This document shows, piece after piece, positions 1 to 8,362 of a DNA stretch of 51,127 bases; within the stretch, counting starts at the first letter, position 1; every line of letters starts with the position of its first letter. This DNA is from an uncultured Collinsella sp. Its GTDB lineage: Bacteria; Actinomycetota; Coriobacteriia; Coriobacteriales; Coriobacteriaceae. Below the pieces are notes generated by a model. It did no database searches. It saw nothing but the letters and a program-made list of their open reading frames with translations, and was not told the origin of the DNA. The position numbers and the translations under genes were made by a program. The stretch is from positions 1 through 51,127 of the forward strand of contig UQSB01000009.1 of NCBI GenBank assembly GCA_900543505.1, given 5' to 3'.

Positions 1-2226
1 GCCGGCGCCGCCGTGCCCACCATCTCGCGCGGGCGCGTGACCTTTGTGGACGCTGCCCTGCCGCAGGGCGTGGTGGTGCCCGACGCCAATTTGGCTGTGT
101 TCTCGATCTCCGACCTCAACGCCCGCATGGACGCCAACCGCGCGCGCAGCCGTCGCAAGGTGGACATTACGCAGATCACCTTCCCCTTTAAGCCGGGCGA
201 CTACGTGGTGCACGCCACGCACGGCATCGCGCTCTTTAGCGAAATCGCGCGCCAGGAAGTGGGCGGCAAGGAGCGCGACTACTTTTTGCTGGAATATGCC
301 GATGGCGACAAGCTCTATGTGCCACTCGAGCAGGTCGACCGCATCACGCGCTATGTTGGCCCCGACGGCGACAAGCCGCGCCTGACCAGGCTCAACACCG
401 CCGACTGGACGCGTGCCACCAACAAGGCGCGCAAAAACGCCAAAAAGCTGGCGTTTGACCTGGTCGACCTGTATACGCGTCGCTCTTCGATTGCCGGCAT
501 CGCCTGCCCGCCCGACACGCCCGAGCAGATCGAGATGGAGGAGAGCTTCCCTTACGACGAGACGCGCGACCAGCTGGAGGCCATCGCCGACATCAAGGCC
601 GACATGGAGGCGCCCAAGCCTATGGATCGCCTGCTGTGCGGCGACGTGGGCTTTGGCAAGACCGAGGTCGCCCTGCGCGCAGCGTTTAAGTGCGTGGACT
701 CCGGCCGCCAGGTCATGGTGCTCTGCCCCACGACCATTCTGGCCCAGCAGCACTACGAGACATTTTTTGAGCGCTTTGCCCCGTTTGGCCTTGAGGTCGA
801 GGTGCTCAGCCGCTTCCGCACGCCGGCGCAGCAAAAGCGCGCGCTCAAGGCGTTTGCCGAGGGCACGATCGACGTGCTCATCGGTACGCACCGTCTGCTT
901 TCGGCCGATGTGAACCCCAAGAACCTGGGCCTGGTGATCATCGACGAGGAGCAGCGCTTTGGCGTGCAGCACAAGGAGCAGCTCAAAAACTTGCGCGAAC
1001 AGATCGACGTGCTCACGCTCTCGGCAACGCCTATTCCGCGAACCATGCAGATGGCCACGAGCGGCGTGCGCGACATGAGCCTGATCACCACACCGCCGAC
1101 CGGGCGTCGTCCCGTGATCGTGCACGTGGGGGAGTACGACCCCGACGTGGTGAGCGCGGCGATTCGCCTGGAGGTTGGTCGCGGCGGCCAGGTGTACTAC
1201 GTGTCCAACCGCGTCAAGACTATCGACGATGCCGTAGCGCGCGTGCACGAGGCCGCGCCCGAGGCGCGCGTGGGCGTGGCGCACGGCAAGATGAGCCCGC
1301 GCGAGGTCGAGGACGTAATGATCGAGTTCGCGACCAAAAAGATTGACGTACTCATTGCCACGACCATCGTGGAGAGCGGTATCGACAACGCGACCGCCAA
1401 CACGCTCATCATCGAGGACTCGCAGCGCCTGGGCCTGGCGCAGCTCTACCAGCTCAAGGGTCGTGTGGGCCGCTCGGCCACGCAGGCCTATGCGTACTTT
1501 ATGTTCCCGGGCGAGTTGCCGCTCACCGAGGAGGCCACGGCGCGCCTGACCGCACTTTCCGAGTTCCAGGACCTGGGCAGCGGCATGCGCATCGCCATGC
1601 GCGACCTGGAGATCCGCGGTGCCGGCTCGCTGATGGGCGCCGAGCAGCACGGCAACCTGTCGAGCGTGGGCTTTGACCTGTTTACGCAGATGCTGGGCCA
1701 GGCCGTGGCCGAGGCGCGCGGCGATGACGATGCCGGCGTGGAGGCGGCGAGCGTGGGCATTAACCTGCCGGCCGATTACTTCTTGTCCGAGGAGTACCTG
1801 CCGGCGGTGGACCAGCGCGTGCTCGTGTACCGTAAGCTCGCGGCGGCCGAGGACCTGGAGAGCATCGACGAGGTACAGGAAGAGACCGAGGCCGCGCATG
1901 GCGAGCTGCCGTTGGCGGGACTCAACCTGTTCAATCGCGCGCGCATTCGCATTCGCGGCGAGCGCCTGGGGCTCGAGAGCGTCACGCTCAGCGGCGGACG
2001 CATCACGTTTTTGGGTGTCGACGTGCCCAAGAAGGTGGCCTATGAACTTAAGACCCGCTATGGCGCGGTGAACTTCCCCAAGAGCCGCAAGCTGTCGGTG
2101 CCCTACAAGGCGGGCGCCGGTGCGGGCAGCGGCCTGGGCCGCGGCCTCGACGCCAACGACGGCACCGGCCCCGTGGCTGCGGCGCTCATGCTGCTACAGC
2201 AGTTGGGCGCCAGCGATGACGACTAA
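1..2226 (+). CDS. mfd: Transcription-repair coupling factor Mfd, 3' part (partial at window start)
   Basis: Mfd is a DNA translocase that removes RNA polymerase stalled at DNA lesions and recruits UvrA/UvrB. The reading frame is open from base 1, so the true start lies upstream; the first in-frame GTG at 13 is not a credible start. What is visible is the CarD-like RNA-polymerase interaction domain (FKPGDYVVHATHGIA, about residues 60-120 of the fragment), then the RecG-like helicase with Walker A (GDVGFGKTE), the DEEQ box (IDEEQRFGVQHKEQ), motif III (LSATPIPRT) and the motif VI region (QLKGRVGRS), followed by the C-terminal TRCF domain. The missing N-terminal part would hold the UvrB-homology modules. 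The frame stops at TAA 2224-2226 and no T-rich terminator follows directly; a structured repeat begins 6 bases later. Identification is very secure. Confidence 0.97.
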   Translation, partial: AGAAVPTISRGRVTFVDAALPQGVVVPDANLAVFSISDLNARMDANRARSRRKVDITQITFPFKPGDYVVHATHGIALFSEIARQEVGGKERDYFLLEYADGDKLYVPLEQVDRITRYVGPDGDKPRLTRLNTADWTRATNKARKNAKKLAFDLVDLYTRRSSIAGIACPPDTPEQIEMEESFPYDETRDQLEAIADIKADMEAPKPMDRLLCGDVGFGKTEVALRAAFKCVDSGRQVMVLCPTTILAQQHYETFFERFAPFGLEVEVLSRFRTPAQQKRALKAFAEGTIDVLIGTHRLLSADVNPKNLGLVIIDEEQRFGVQHKEQLKNLREQIDVLTLSATPIPRTMQMATSGVRDMSLITTPPTGRRPVIVHVGEYDPDVVSAAIRLEVGRGGQVYYVSNRVKTIDDAVARVHEAAPEARVGVAHGKMSPREVEDVMIEFATKKIDVLIATTIVESGIDNATANTLIIEDSQRLGLAQLYQLKGRVGRSATQAYAYFMFPGELPLTEEATARLTALSEFQDLGSGMRIAMRDLEIRGAGSLMGAEQHGNLSSVGFDLFTQMLGQAVAEARGDDDAGVEAASVGINLPADYFLSEEYLPAVDQRVLVYRKLAAAEDLESIDEVQEETEAAHGELPLAGLNLFNRARIRIRGERLGLESVTLSGGRITFLGVDVPKKVAYELKTRYGAVNFPKSRKLSVPYKAGAGAGSGLGRGLDANDGTGPVAAALMLLQQLGASDDD

Positions 2227-2231
2227 TGGGT

Positions 2232-2345
2232 CGACGCTGCAAACGCCCCATTTGGGCAATCTGACCCTCACTCGTCGGTCGCGTACTCAAGTACGCTTCC
2301 CTCCTCTTTCGGGCCACCTTGCCACAAATGGAACGTTTTCGCTTA
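2232..2345. repeat. CGACGCTGC hairpin element, divergent copy
   Basis: This element begins with CGACGCTGC (2232-2240), then has outer arms CCATTTG (2248-2254) and CAAATGG (2325-2331). A GGCAA (2255-2259) / TTGCC pair lies inside, with a central hairpin GCGTACT (2281-2287) / AGTACGC (2290-2296). It has the same order as the copies at 7018 and 15436: leader nonamer, outer stem, GGCAATCTG, central hairpin, CACCTTGC, outer stem, TTTTCGCT. The stem sequences differ from those copies while pairing is kept, so structure rather than sequence seems conserved. It fills the gap between mfd and the PAP2 gene. Whether it is an RNA element or a mobile repeat cannot be told from sequence alone. Confidence 0.6.
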
Positions 2346-2441
2346 CTTATGCTCAACCTGTAAGGGTGTTTACGGGACAAAGCCATCTTCGTCTCACCCA
2401 CATTGCAGGTTGACCGCCCTTCACCCGACCGAAAGGAAAGC

Positions 2442-3305
2442 ATGTTCGGATACATCTATAAGAAAGATGTCGCCATTATCGCGGTTGTCCTGTGCCTTTG
2501 TCTGGGCGTGGGCAGCTTCTTCGATTATCAGATCTCGAGTGCGCTGTTCAACATCGGCAGCATGTACGGCCGCTTTATCGAGGCCGCCGGCGAGCTGCCG
2601 TTTGAGCTGACGGCGAGCGTCGCGGGCGTTATGCTCGTGCGCGCGGCGCGTCCCGATTCCAAGGGGAGCAAATGGCTCGCCGTGCTCGGCATCCTTGTCA
2701 ATGTCGGTCTGGCCGGCTACGAGATCATCTCGTCCCTGCGGGTCGGCGGCAAACTCGTCGCGGTTCAGTTGGTGATGACGTTTGTGCTGGTCATCGCTGC
2801 CAACCTTGTCGTCTATCGCCTCACGCGCGACACCGACTCCGGCGAGCTCACGCGCTGGGCGCTGATGGTGCTTGCCGTGTGGGTTGCCCAGGCCATCATC
2901 CTCAACGTGATCGTCAAACCGCTGTGGTCGCGACCGCGCATGCGCGTGATCGAGGTCACGCCGGGGCTCAATTTTCAGCCGTGGTGGGTGATCGGCAACC
3001 CCGACAAGTGGGCCTATATCGCCGCCGGCGTGATCAAGGACGGCTTTAAGTCGTTTGCGAGCGGACACACGGCGCACGCGGCGATCGGCCTTATGCTCGC
3101 CGGGCTTCCCGCGGCGGCCTTTAAGGAAAAGCCGTCGCGCCGTCGTGTGGTCTTTTGGACGGCGGCTGTGGTCGCGGCGCTCGTCGCGTTTGGCCGCATC
3201 GTGATCGGAGCGCACTTTTTGAGCGACGTGAGCTGCGGCTTTGCCCTGGTGCTGGCGCTTGAGTGCCTTGCCGCGCGCATTGCCTATCCCAACGGCGTAC
3301 AATAG
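2442..3305 (+). CDS. PAP2-family membrane phosphatase (287 aa)
   Basis: This is an integral membrane phosphatase of the type-2 phosphatidic acid phosphatase superfamily, which dephosphorylates lipid phosphates or similar substrates at the membrane. All three signature motifs are present: K159 with R164-P165 (KPLWSRPR), S204-FASGH-209, and R252 with H258 and D262 (GRIVIGAHFLSD), with the canonical R-x5-H-x3-D spacing. Several hydrophobic segments (around 10-30, 78-95, 105-125, 138-158, 238-258) place the active site at the membrane surface. I chose ATG 2442 because GAAAGGAAAG lies just upstream; an in-frame TTG at 2403 has no comparable site. It stands alone between the Mfd repeat and threonine aldolase. 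Substrate is unknown; undecaprenyl pyrophosphate or phosphatidylglycerophosphate are possible. Confidence 0.88.
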   Translation: MFGYIYKKDVAIIAVVLCLCLGVGSFFDYQISSALFNIGSMYGRFIEAAGELPFELTASVAGVMLVRAARPDSKGSKWLAVLGILVNVGLAGYEIISSLRVGGKLVAVQLVMTFVLVIAANLVVYRLTRDTDSGELTRWALMVLAVWVAQAIILNVIVKPLWSRPRMRVIEVTPGLNFQPWWVIGNPDKWAYIAAGVIKDGFKSFASGHTAHAAIGLMLAGLPAAAFKEKPSRRRVVFWTAAVVAALVAFGRIVIGAHFLSDVSCGFALVLALECLAARIAYPNGVQ

Positions 3306-3350
3306 CCCCGTTTGAATCATCTGGCCGATACCCGGTAAGAGAGGATTGCC

Positions 3351-4376
3351 ATGCTCGCGTTCAACAACGATTATTCCCACGGCGCACACCCGGCGGTGCT
3401 GCAGGCGCTCGTCGATACCAATATGGAGCCGCAGCCCGGCTACGGTACCGATGCGCATACCGAGCGCGCCAAGCAACTTATTCGCGAGGCCTGTCAGGCC
3501 CTCGATGCCGACGTGTTTTTGCTGGTGGGCGGCACGCAGGCTAACGCCACGGTGATCGACATGCTGCTCGCGCCGTACGAGGGCGTCGTTGCCGCCGAGA
3601 CCGGCCACGTTGCCTGCCACGAGGCGGGCGCCATCGAGTTTGGCGGCCACAAGGTGATCACCATCCCTGGCTACGAGGGCAAGATGCACGCCGAGGATCT
3701 CGAAAACTATATTCAGGTGTTCTACGAAAACGAGAGCTGCGAGCACATGGTGTTCCCGGGCGCCGTGTATGTGAGCCTGTCGACCGAGTACGGCACGCTG
3801 TACTCAAAGGCCGAGCTCGCGGCGATTCACGCGGTGTGCCAGAAGCGCGAGATTCCGCTGTTTGTGGACGGTGCTCGCCTGGCCTATGCGCTGGCGGCCG
3901 ATGAGTGCGACATTACCCTGCCCGAGCTGGCGCAGCTGTGCGACGTGTTCTACATCGGTGGCACCAAGTGCGGCGCGCTCTGCGGCGAGGCTGTGGTGTT
4001 CTGCGGCATGCACGCCCCGGCGCATCCCATTCCGCGCATTAAGCAGCATGGCGCACTGCTTGCCAAGGGCCGCCTGACGGGTGTGCAGTTCGAGGCTCTT
4101 TTTACCGATGGCCTGTATTTTGAGATTGGTCGCCAGGCGGTCGAGACCGCTCAGGCGCTGCGTCGCGTGCTGCACGAGCGCGGCTACCAGTTCTTCTTGG
4201 AGACGCCGACCAACCAGCAGTTCGTGATTCTGCCCAACGAGGACATGGCCCGCATTCGCGAGCATGCGGCGATTGAGTACTGGGAAAAGTACGACGATAC
4301 CCACACGGTGGTGCGTTTTTGTACCAGCTGGGCCACGACGCAGGAGGATATCGACGCGTTGGCGGCTGTCCTGTAG
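3351..4376 (+). CDS. ltaE: Low-specificity L-threonine aldolase (341 aa)
   Basis: This is a PLP-dependent fold-type I enzyme that cleaves threonine or allo-threonine to glycine and acetaldehyde. The PLP lysine is K206 in YIGGTKCGAL and the cofactor aspartate is D173 in FVDGARLAYA. The N-terminal FNNDYSHGAHP and GTDAHTERAKQL segments also match the family, as does the length of about 340 residues. Start ATG 3351 follows AGAGAGG. A TACAAT -10-like box lies at 3298-3303, overlapping the PAP2 stop codon, but no good -35 is visible. A strong terminator follows at 4394. The gene appears monocistronic. A beta-eliminating lyase with other substrates in the same family cannot be fully excluded. Confidence 0.9.
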   Translation: MLAFNNDYSHGAHPAVLQALVDTNMEPQPGYGTDAHTERAKQLIREACQALDADVFLLVGGTQANATVIDMLLAPYEGVVAAETGHVACHEAGAIEFGGHKVITIPGYEGKMHAEDLENYIQVFYENESCEHMVFPGAVYVSLSTEYGTLYSKAELAAIHAVCQKREIPLFVDGARLAYALAADECDITLPELAQLCDVFYIGGTKCGALCGEAVVFCGMHAPAHPIPRIKQHGALLAKGRLTGVQFEALFTDGLYFEIGRQAVETAQALRRVLHERGYQFFLETPTNQQFVILPNEDMARIREHAAIEYWEKYDDTHTVVRFCTSWATTQEDIDALAAVL

Positions 4377-4393
4377 CCTGATGTAATGACGAG

Positions 4394-4438
4394 AGGCCGC
4401 CTTGCGCTGGGTTTGGCGCAAGGCGGCCTTTGTTTTTG
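4394..4438 (+). terminator. Rho-independent terminator after ltaE
   Basis: A perfect 14-bp stem, AGGCCGCCTTGCGC (4394-4407) with GCGCAAGGCGGCCT (4416-4429), is followed by TTGTTTTT. It sits directly ahead of the ribosome-binding site of the next gene. Confidence 0.95.
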
Positions 4439-4453
4439 AGGGGGAGGGGCTGT

Positions 4454-5044
4454 ATGCCCGAGATGTCCGAGCCGGCGATTCGCCTGGCGACGCCCGATGA
4501 TGCGCCGGCGTTGCTTGCCATCTATGAGCCGTATGTGCGCCAGACGGCAATTACCTGCGAATACGAGGTGCCGAGTGTTGAGGAGTTCGCCGGGCGCATC
4601 GAGCGTACGCTCAAGCGCTACCCGTATTTGGTGATGGAACTGGACGGGCGTCCGGTAGGCTATGCCTATGTGAGTCCGCTCAACAGCCGCGAAGCATACG
4701 ACTGGTCGGTTGAGACATCGATCTACCTGGCGCGCGATGTGCGCCATGGCGGACTGGGTCGCAAGTTGCATGATGCGCTCAAGCAGTGCCTGATCGCGAT
4801 GGGCATCACCAACATGTGCGCGCTCATTGCCGTGCCGCACGACAAGGACGACGAGTACCTGACGCACAACAGCCAGGATTTCCATGCCCATATGGGATAT
4901 CGCCTGGTGGGTGCCTTCGACCGCTGCGCCCAAAAGTTCGGTCGCTGGTACGACATGTGCTGGATGGAGCTGGTCCTGGCTGAGCGCACACCCAACCAAC
5001 CCAAACCAATCTGGTTTCCCGACCTCCCCAAACCCACCATTTAG
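4454..5044 (+). CDS. GNAT-family N-acetyltransferase, phosphinothricin-acetyltransferase-like (196 aa)
   Basis: This protein transfers acetyl from acetyl-CoA to an amine. The N-terminal IRLATPDDAPALLAIYEPYV, the central GYAYVSPLNSREAYDWSVE and the CoA-binding loop RDVRHGGLGRKLHDAL follow the layout of the Pat/MnaT subfamily, as does the late HAHMGYRLVGAFDRCAQKFG segment. Start ATG 4454 has GGGGAGGGG upstream; an in-frame TTG at 4430 lies in the preceding terminator and is rejected. The C-terminal tail is Pro/Lys-rich and its last codons run into a REP-like palindrome (5043-5067), so the end may have been altered by repeat insertion. The natural substrate is unknown; methionine derivatives or other small amines are possible. 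Confidence 0.85.
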   Translation: MPEMSEPAIRLATPDDAPALLAIYEPYVRQTAITCEYEVPSVEEFAGRIERTLKRYPYLVMELDGRPVGYAYVSPLNSREAYDWSVETSIYLARDVRHGGLGRKLHDALKQCLIAMGITNMCALIAVPHDKDDEYLTHNSQDFHAHMGYRLVGAFDRCAQKFGRWYDMCWMELVLAERTPNQPKPIWFPDLPKPTI

Positions 5045-5067
5045 GGACAGGTTTATTTTGGCAGGTT
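5043..5067. repeat. REP-like GGGACAGG repeat, partial copy
   Basis: The sequence from AGGGACAGG to GGCAGGTT matches the right part of the fuller copy at 22481-22528 in the same orientation, and the reverse of the copy at 12431-12474. It covers the stop codons of two convergent genes. Confidence 0.6.
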
Positions 5068-5788
5068 AGCCGATGGGCTCGGTGTATTTGGCGCGGTCGG
5101 TGCGCTGGATGCGCTTGGAGACATGGAGCGGGCGGCCGTCGGTGTCGTAGACGTAGTCGGTGATCAAGATCAGCGCCTGCCCGCGCTCGACGTTGAGCAA
5201 AAACGCCTCGTTTTGCGATGCGTAGCACACCTCAAAGGTCTTATGTCCCTGTGCCGGCGCGCGATGGAATTCTTGGCGCAGCGTGGCGTAGAGCGAACCG
5301 TTGATATCGCGATCGATGAGTGCCTCAAAGCTCGGTGGTAGATAGGTGGTCTCTAGGCACAGTGGCGCATCGTCCAGATAACGCAGGCGGACAAGTTTGA
5401 CGAGCTTGCTGCCCACGGCGGCGTCAAAGAACTTGGCCACACTGCCCGTTGCCTTGGCAAAGCCCGAGTCCACGGTGCGCGTGGTGGGATTCATGCCCTG
5501 ACCCTGGACCTGTGCCGTGTAGCTCGAAAACACCAGGTTGTTCTCATGCAGCGCCGGCGTGTCGGCCACAAAGGCACCGCGCCCGCGCTCGGTGCGAAGC
5601 AGGCCCTCATCGACGAGCACCTTAAGGGCGTGGCGCACGGTGCTGCGCGACAGCCCCGATTCGTCCATGAGCTCCATCTCGGACGGCAGCTTGTCTCCAC
5701 GGGCGTAGGTGCCGGCGGCGATGCGGTCGCGCAGTGTGCCCGCCAGACGCTCGTATTGGGTCAGTTTCTTTTCAGACGAAGCGCTCAT
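5066..5788 (-). CDS. GntR-family regulator with UTRA ligand domain (240 aa)
   Basis: This is a DNA-binding transcription factor of the HutC/FrlR subfamily. The N-terminal winged helix (about 10-75) includes YERLAGTLRDRIAAGTYARG, PSEMELMDESGLSRSTVRHA and the wing TERGRGAFV. The UTRA effector-binding domain (about 95-235) ends with the typical ITDYVYDTDGRPLHVSKR. Start ATG 5786-5788. It is divergent from the SIS gene at 5994, and four copies of a GTATnTAAcTTGTAT-type sequence lie in between, so it very likely represses its own gene and the SIS gene and is released by a phosphorylated sugar. The physiological ligand cannot be read from sequence. Confidence 0.92.
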   Translation of the reverse strand: MSASSEKKLTQYERLAGTLRDRIAAGTYARGDKLPSEMELMDESGLSRSTVRHALKVLVDEGLLRTERGRGAFVADTPALHENNLVFSSYTAQVQGQGMNPTTRTVDSGFAKATGSVAKFFDAAVGSKLVKLVRLRYLDDAPLCLETTYLPPSFEALIDRDINGSLYATLRQEFHRAPAQGHKTFEVCYASQNEAFLLNVERGQALILITDYVYDTDGRPLHVSKRIQRTDRAKYTEPIG

Positions 5789-5798
5789 ACAACTAACC

Positions 5799-5955
5799 TG
5801 TATCTAACTTGTATGCTTGCCTAATCAAGCATGTATCTAATACAACAATAAAACTGCTGGTAACGAGTTATCGAAAACCGCATCAGCAAAATTTCTAAGA
5901 CAAATATAGCATACAACTAGTCGACATAACCAAAACATGTATGTAACTTGTATGC
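5799..5955. promoter_or_regulatory. Operator array for the divergent GntR and SIS genes
   Basis: TGTATCTAACTTGTATGC (5799-5816) recurs as TGTATGTAACTTGTATGC (5938-5955), matching at 17 of 18 positions. Partial copies are TGTATCTAATACA (5832-5844) and the inverted GCATACAACTAG (5909-5920). The pairs sit close to each divergent start, as expected for a GntR dimer with possible looping. Core promoter hexamers are not clear. Confidence 0.75.
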
Positions 5956-5993
5956 CATCGAGAGCATCAAACGAGAAGAAAGGCTGATGCACG

Positions 5994-6986
5994 ATGACTA
6001 CTCAGGAACAGGTTAAGGATGTCGTCTCCCAGGTTTTGGCTGACAAGGCAGACAAGGGCGGCATCAAGCGCGTCGTGTGGATTGGCGCCGGTGGATCCAA
6101 CGGCGGCAACTATCCTGCCCAGTACTTTATGGAGCACGAGGCCACGCAGGTCGTGAGCTCCAGCTACACCAGCAACGAGTTCGTGCACGCCACGCCTGCC
6201 TACGTCAACGAGAACACCCTGGCCGTAGTCGTGTCCATGCGCGGCACCAAGGAGACCATCGTCGCCGCCCAGGTCGCCAAGGACCACGGCGCCAGCACCA
6301 TCGCCATCTATGTTGACGAGTCCGCCCTCACCGAGGTCTGCGACTACAAGATTCAGTACGACAGCCTGGCCGTCGACGAGTCCTGCATGGGCCGCACCAA
6401 CTCCGCCGTCGTGACCATGATCGCCATGGAGCTCACGCAGCAGACCGAGGGCTATGCCGAGTACGAGACCGCTATGGCCGCCTTCGACCTGGTCGATCCC
6501 ATCTATCGCAAGGCCGTCGAGTACACCCGTCCGCTCGCAGCCAAGTGGGCCGAGCAGAACGCCGACAAGCCCTGCATCAACGTTATGGCTCAGGGCCCGC
6601 TCTTTGGTGCCGCCTACGTCTTTAGCATCTGCAACGTGCAGGAGATGCTGCAGATCGACTCCTGCACCATCAACACCTGCGACTTCTTCCACGGTCCTTT
6701 CGAGATCCTGGACAAGCGCACCTCGCTGTTCCAGCTCATCAGCGTCGGCCGCAGCCGCTGCAACGACGAGCGCGGCATCCGCTTCGTCAACCAGTACGGT
6801 GGCGAGCGCGTCTATCAGCTCGACGCCAAGGAGCTCGGCCTCAACGACATCAAGGACAGCGTGAGCGAGTACTTCAACCACCTGATCTTCGCCCCGATCC
6901 TCAACAACGTCTACATGCGTGCGCTCTCCGCCGTCACCCACAAGGACTACATGACGCGCCGCTACATGTGGAAGCTTGATTATTAG
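5994..6986 (+). CDS. SIS-domain sugar-phosphate deglycase/isomerase, FrlB-like (330 aa)
   Basis: This is a double-SIS protein of the family that holds fructoselysine-6-phosphate deglycase (FrlB), glucoselysine-6-phosphate deglycase (GfrF) and the isomerase half of GlmS. Visible features are the first phosphosugar loop IGAGGSNGGN, the second region VVSMRGTKETIV, and the late CDFFHGPFE, with a C-terminal tail TRRYMWKLDY shared with the SIS protein at 11346. In the two SIS paralogues at 11346 and 18610 the late motif reads GEYFHGPFE; here the Glu is Asp. Start ATG 5994 with AAGAAAGG upstream. It is divergent from its likely repressor and the nearest PTS begins at 8545. It probably cleaves a phosphorylated sugar-amine conjugate; the exact substrate is inference. 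Confidence 0.82.
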   Translation: MTTQEQVKDVVSQVLADKADKGGIKRVVWIGAGGSNGGNYPAQYFMEHEATQVVSSSYTSNEFVHATPAYVNENTLAVVVSMRGTKETIVAAQVAKDHGASTIAIYVDESALTEVCDYKIQYDSLAVDESCMGRTNSAVVTMIAMELTQQTEGYAEYETAMAAFDLVDPIYRKAVEYTRPLAAKWAEQNADKPCINVMAQGPLFGAAYVFSICNVQEMLQIDSCTINTCDFFHGPFEILDKRTSLFQLISVGRSRCNDERGIRFVNQYGGERVYQLDAKELGLNDIKDSVSEYFNHLIFAPILNNVYMRALSAVTHKDYMTRRYMWKLDY

Positions 6987-7160
6987 TTACGGCGTTTTAC
7001 CAAGCGCCGTAACCGGCCGACGCTGCAAACCCGCCAGAGCGGCAATCTGCCTTTCAGCTTCGGCGGCATGACCAGAAGGTCAATGCCGCCTCACTTCAAG
7101 GCACCTTGCTCGCTCTGGCGGGTTTTCGCTGACATTGCCAAAACATCGACGATACCGTGG
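6986..7160. repeat. CGACGCTGC hairpin element, copy 2
   Basis: The stop codon of the SIS gene runs straight into a hairpin GTTACGGCG (6986-6994) / CGCCGTAAC (7005-7013), then CGACGCTGC (7018-7026). The main body has perfect 12-bp outer arms CCCGCCAGAGCG (7030-7041) / CGCTCTGGCGGG (7111-7122). Its central hairpin is GGCGGCATGACC (7062-7073) / GGTCAATGCCGCC (7078-7090). The tail TTTTCGCT to ACCGTGG also matches the copy at 15436-15578. The first hairpin could serve as a weak terminator, but it has no T-run. Confidence 0.75.
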
Positions 7161-7211
7161 CTGGCGGGACACTCCCTTTGTCTAGAGATTTCCCGTTCGC
7201 CGATTTGTGCC

Positions 7212-7240
7212 TTGAAAAATGTATATAACGACTATAACGT
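7212..7240 (+). promoter_or_regulatory. Candidate promoter and operator ahead of the DMT transporter
   Basis: TTGAAA (7212-7217) and TATAAC (7233-7238) are 15 bases apart, a short spacing. TATAACGT at 7233-7240 is the reverse of ACGTTATA, which also occurs upstream of the genes at 8545, 14584 and 29095. Confidence 0.45.
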
Positions 7241-7279
7241 AGCATGAAACATATTGGAAATAATACCGAGGAGGCTGCG

Positions 7280-8362
7280 TTGAAGAGGAGCAATCTGGGC
7301 TATGTGCTGGTGCTGATCGCCGCGCTAATGTGGGGCACCATCGGAATCTTTGTTAACGGAATATCGGCCCTGGGCGTTTCGTCTCAGAGCATGGCGGCCT
7401 TTCGCCTGTTGTCGGGTGCCGTCTTGATGGCTCCGGTCTTGGCATTTATGGGTTGCCAGGGAGGTGCTCGTGAGGGAAAAGCCTCGGGTCCCATGACGCT
7501 GTTCAAGGCAAGCCCTAAAGAGCTTGTTTCCTGCGCGCTTGTCGGTATCGTCGGTTTGGCTGCCGCCAACACCTGCTATTACGAGTGCATGCGCGAGGTG
7601 GGCATGTCCACGGCATCGGTGCTACTCTACACCTCGCCGGTGTTTGGCGTCGCGCTCGGCCGCGTACTTTATCGCGAGGACGTGACCCTCAACAAACTCA
7701 TCGCCATTGTCTTTAACATCGTTGGCTGCGTGCTTGCGGTGACCAATGGCGACCTTTCCGGTTTTCATTTTTCGGTTTGGGGCGTCACGTCGGGCGTGAT
7801 TGCAGGCCTTTGTGGTGCGTCGCTCGCGGTGTTTAGCCGGATAGCAACCAAGACGGTCCACCCGCTGGCTGTCACGTTTTGGGGCTTTGTTTTTGGCGGT
7901 GCGGTTATGGCAGCTATCGCGGCTCCGTGGCCGGATGTCGCCGCGGCAATGTCGCCACAGCTGCTGCTGTTGTTCCTTGGCTTTGGACTCATCCCCACAG
8001 CCGTGGCTTACATCTTATATATGCAGGGTCTGTCCATGGGGCTCGAGACGTCGAAAGTTCCCGTCGTAATGTCATTCGAGACAGTCGTCACCGTACTGCT
8101 GGGCATTGGTGTCTACGCCGAGCCCGCCGGCGCGATCAAAGTTCTGGGCATCGTTTTGGTGCTCGCGTCCATCGTGATTATGAACACCGACTTTTCCAAG
8201 CTGCGCAACAGTGTGTTTGTCGGCCATGTCGTTGAGAGCATGACCTTTAAGCCCAACGCGTGGTGGACGGAGAAATCGCAGGACATGGATCTCTTCCGCG
8301 AGCGCACGGGCATTGCGCTGGAGCCCACCGTGCAGGAAAGCCCCTGGTACTTCGTGCGATAG
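7280..8362 (+). CDS. DMT-superfamily (EamA) transporter (360 aa)
   Basis: This is a ten-helix drug/metabolite transporter with two EamA repeats. Hydrophobic segments begin with NLGYVLVLIAALMWGTIGIF and the second repeat begins near SVWGVTSGVIAGLCGAS. I prefer TTG 7280 as start, because GAGGAGG (7269-7275) lies five bases upstream; ATG 7244 is in frame but has no good site. An unusual soluble C-terminal tail of about 45 residues (from about FVGHVVESMTF) follows the last helix. It sits between two sugar-catabolic modules and shares the ACGTTATA motif with them, so it may export an amino acid or amine released by the SIS enzyme. That link is inference; the substrate is unknown. Confidence 0.85.
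   Translation: MKRSNLGYVLVLIAALMWGTIGIFVNGISALGVSSQSMAAFRLLSGAVLMAPVLAFMGCQGGAREGKASGPMTLFKASPKELVSCALVGIVGLAAANTCYYECMREVGMSTASVLLYTSPVFGVALGRVLYREDVTLNKLIAIVFNIVGCVLAVTNGDLSGFHFSVWGVTSGVIAGLCGASLAVFSRIATKTVHPLAVTFWGFVFGGAVMAAIAAPWPDVAAAMSPQLLLLFLGFGLIPTAVAYILYMQGLSMGLETSKVPVVMSFETVVTVLLGIGVYAEPAGAIKVLGIVLVLASIVIMNTDFSKLRNSVFVGHVVESMTFKPNAWWTEKSQDMDLFRERTGIALEPTVQESPWYFVR

Noticed and set aside
2421..3746. Long minus-strand open frame of 441 codons
   Set aside because: It lies opposite the PAP2 and aldolase genes, has no ribosome-binding site or domain, and is a shadow of high-GC codons.
5967..6941. Minus-strand frame of 324 codons opposite the SIS gene
   Set aside because: The plus-strand SIS protein is clearly real with motifs and a ribosome-binding site; the reverse frame has only repetitive Val/Gly/Asp content.
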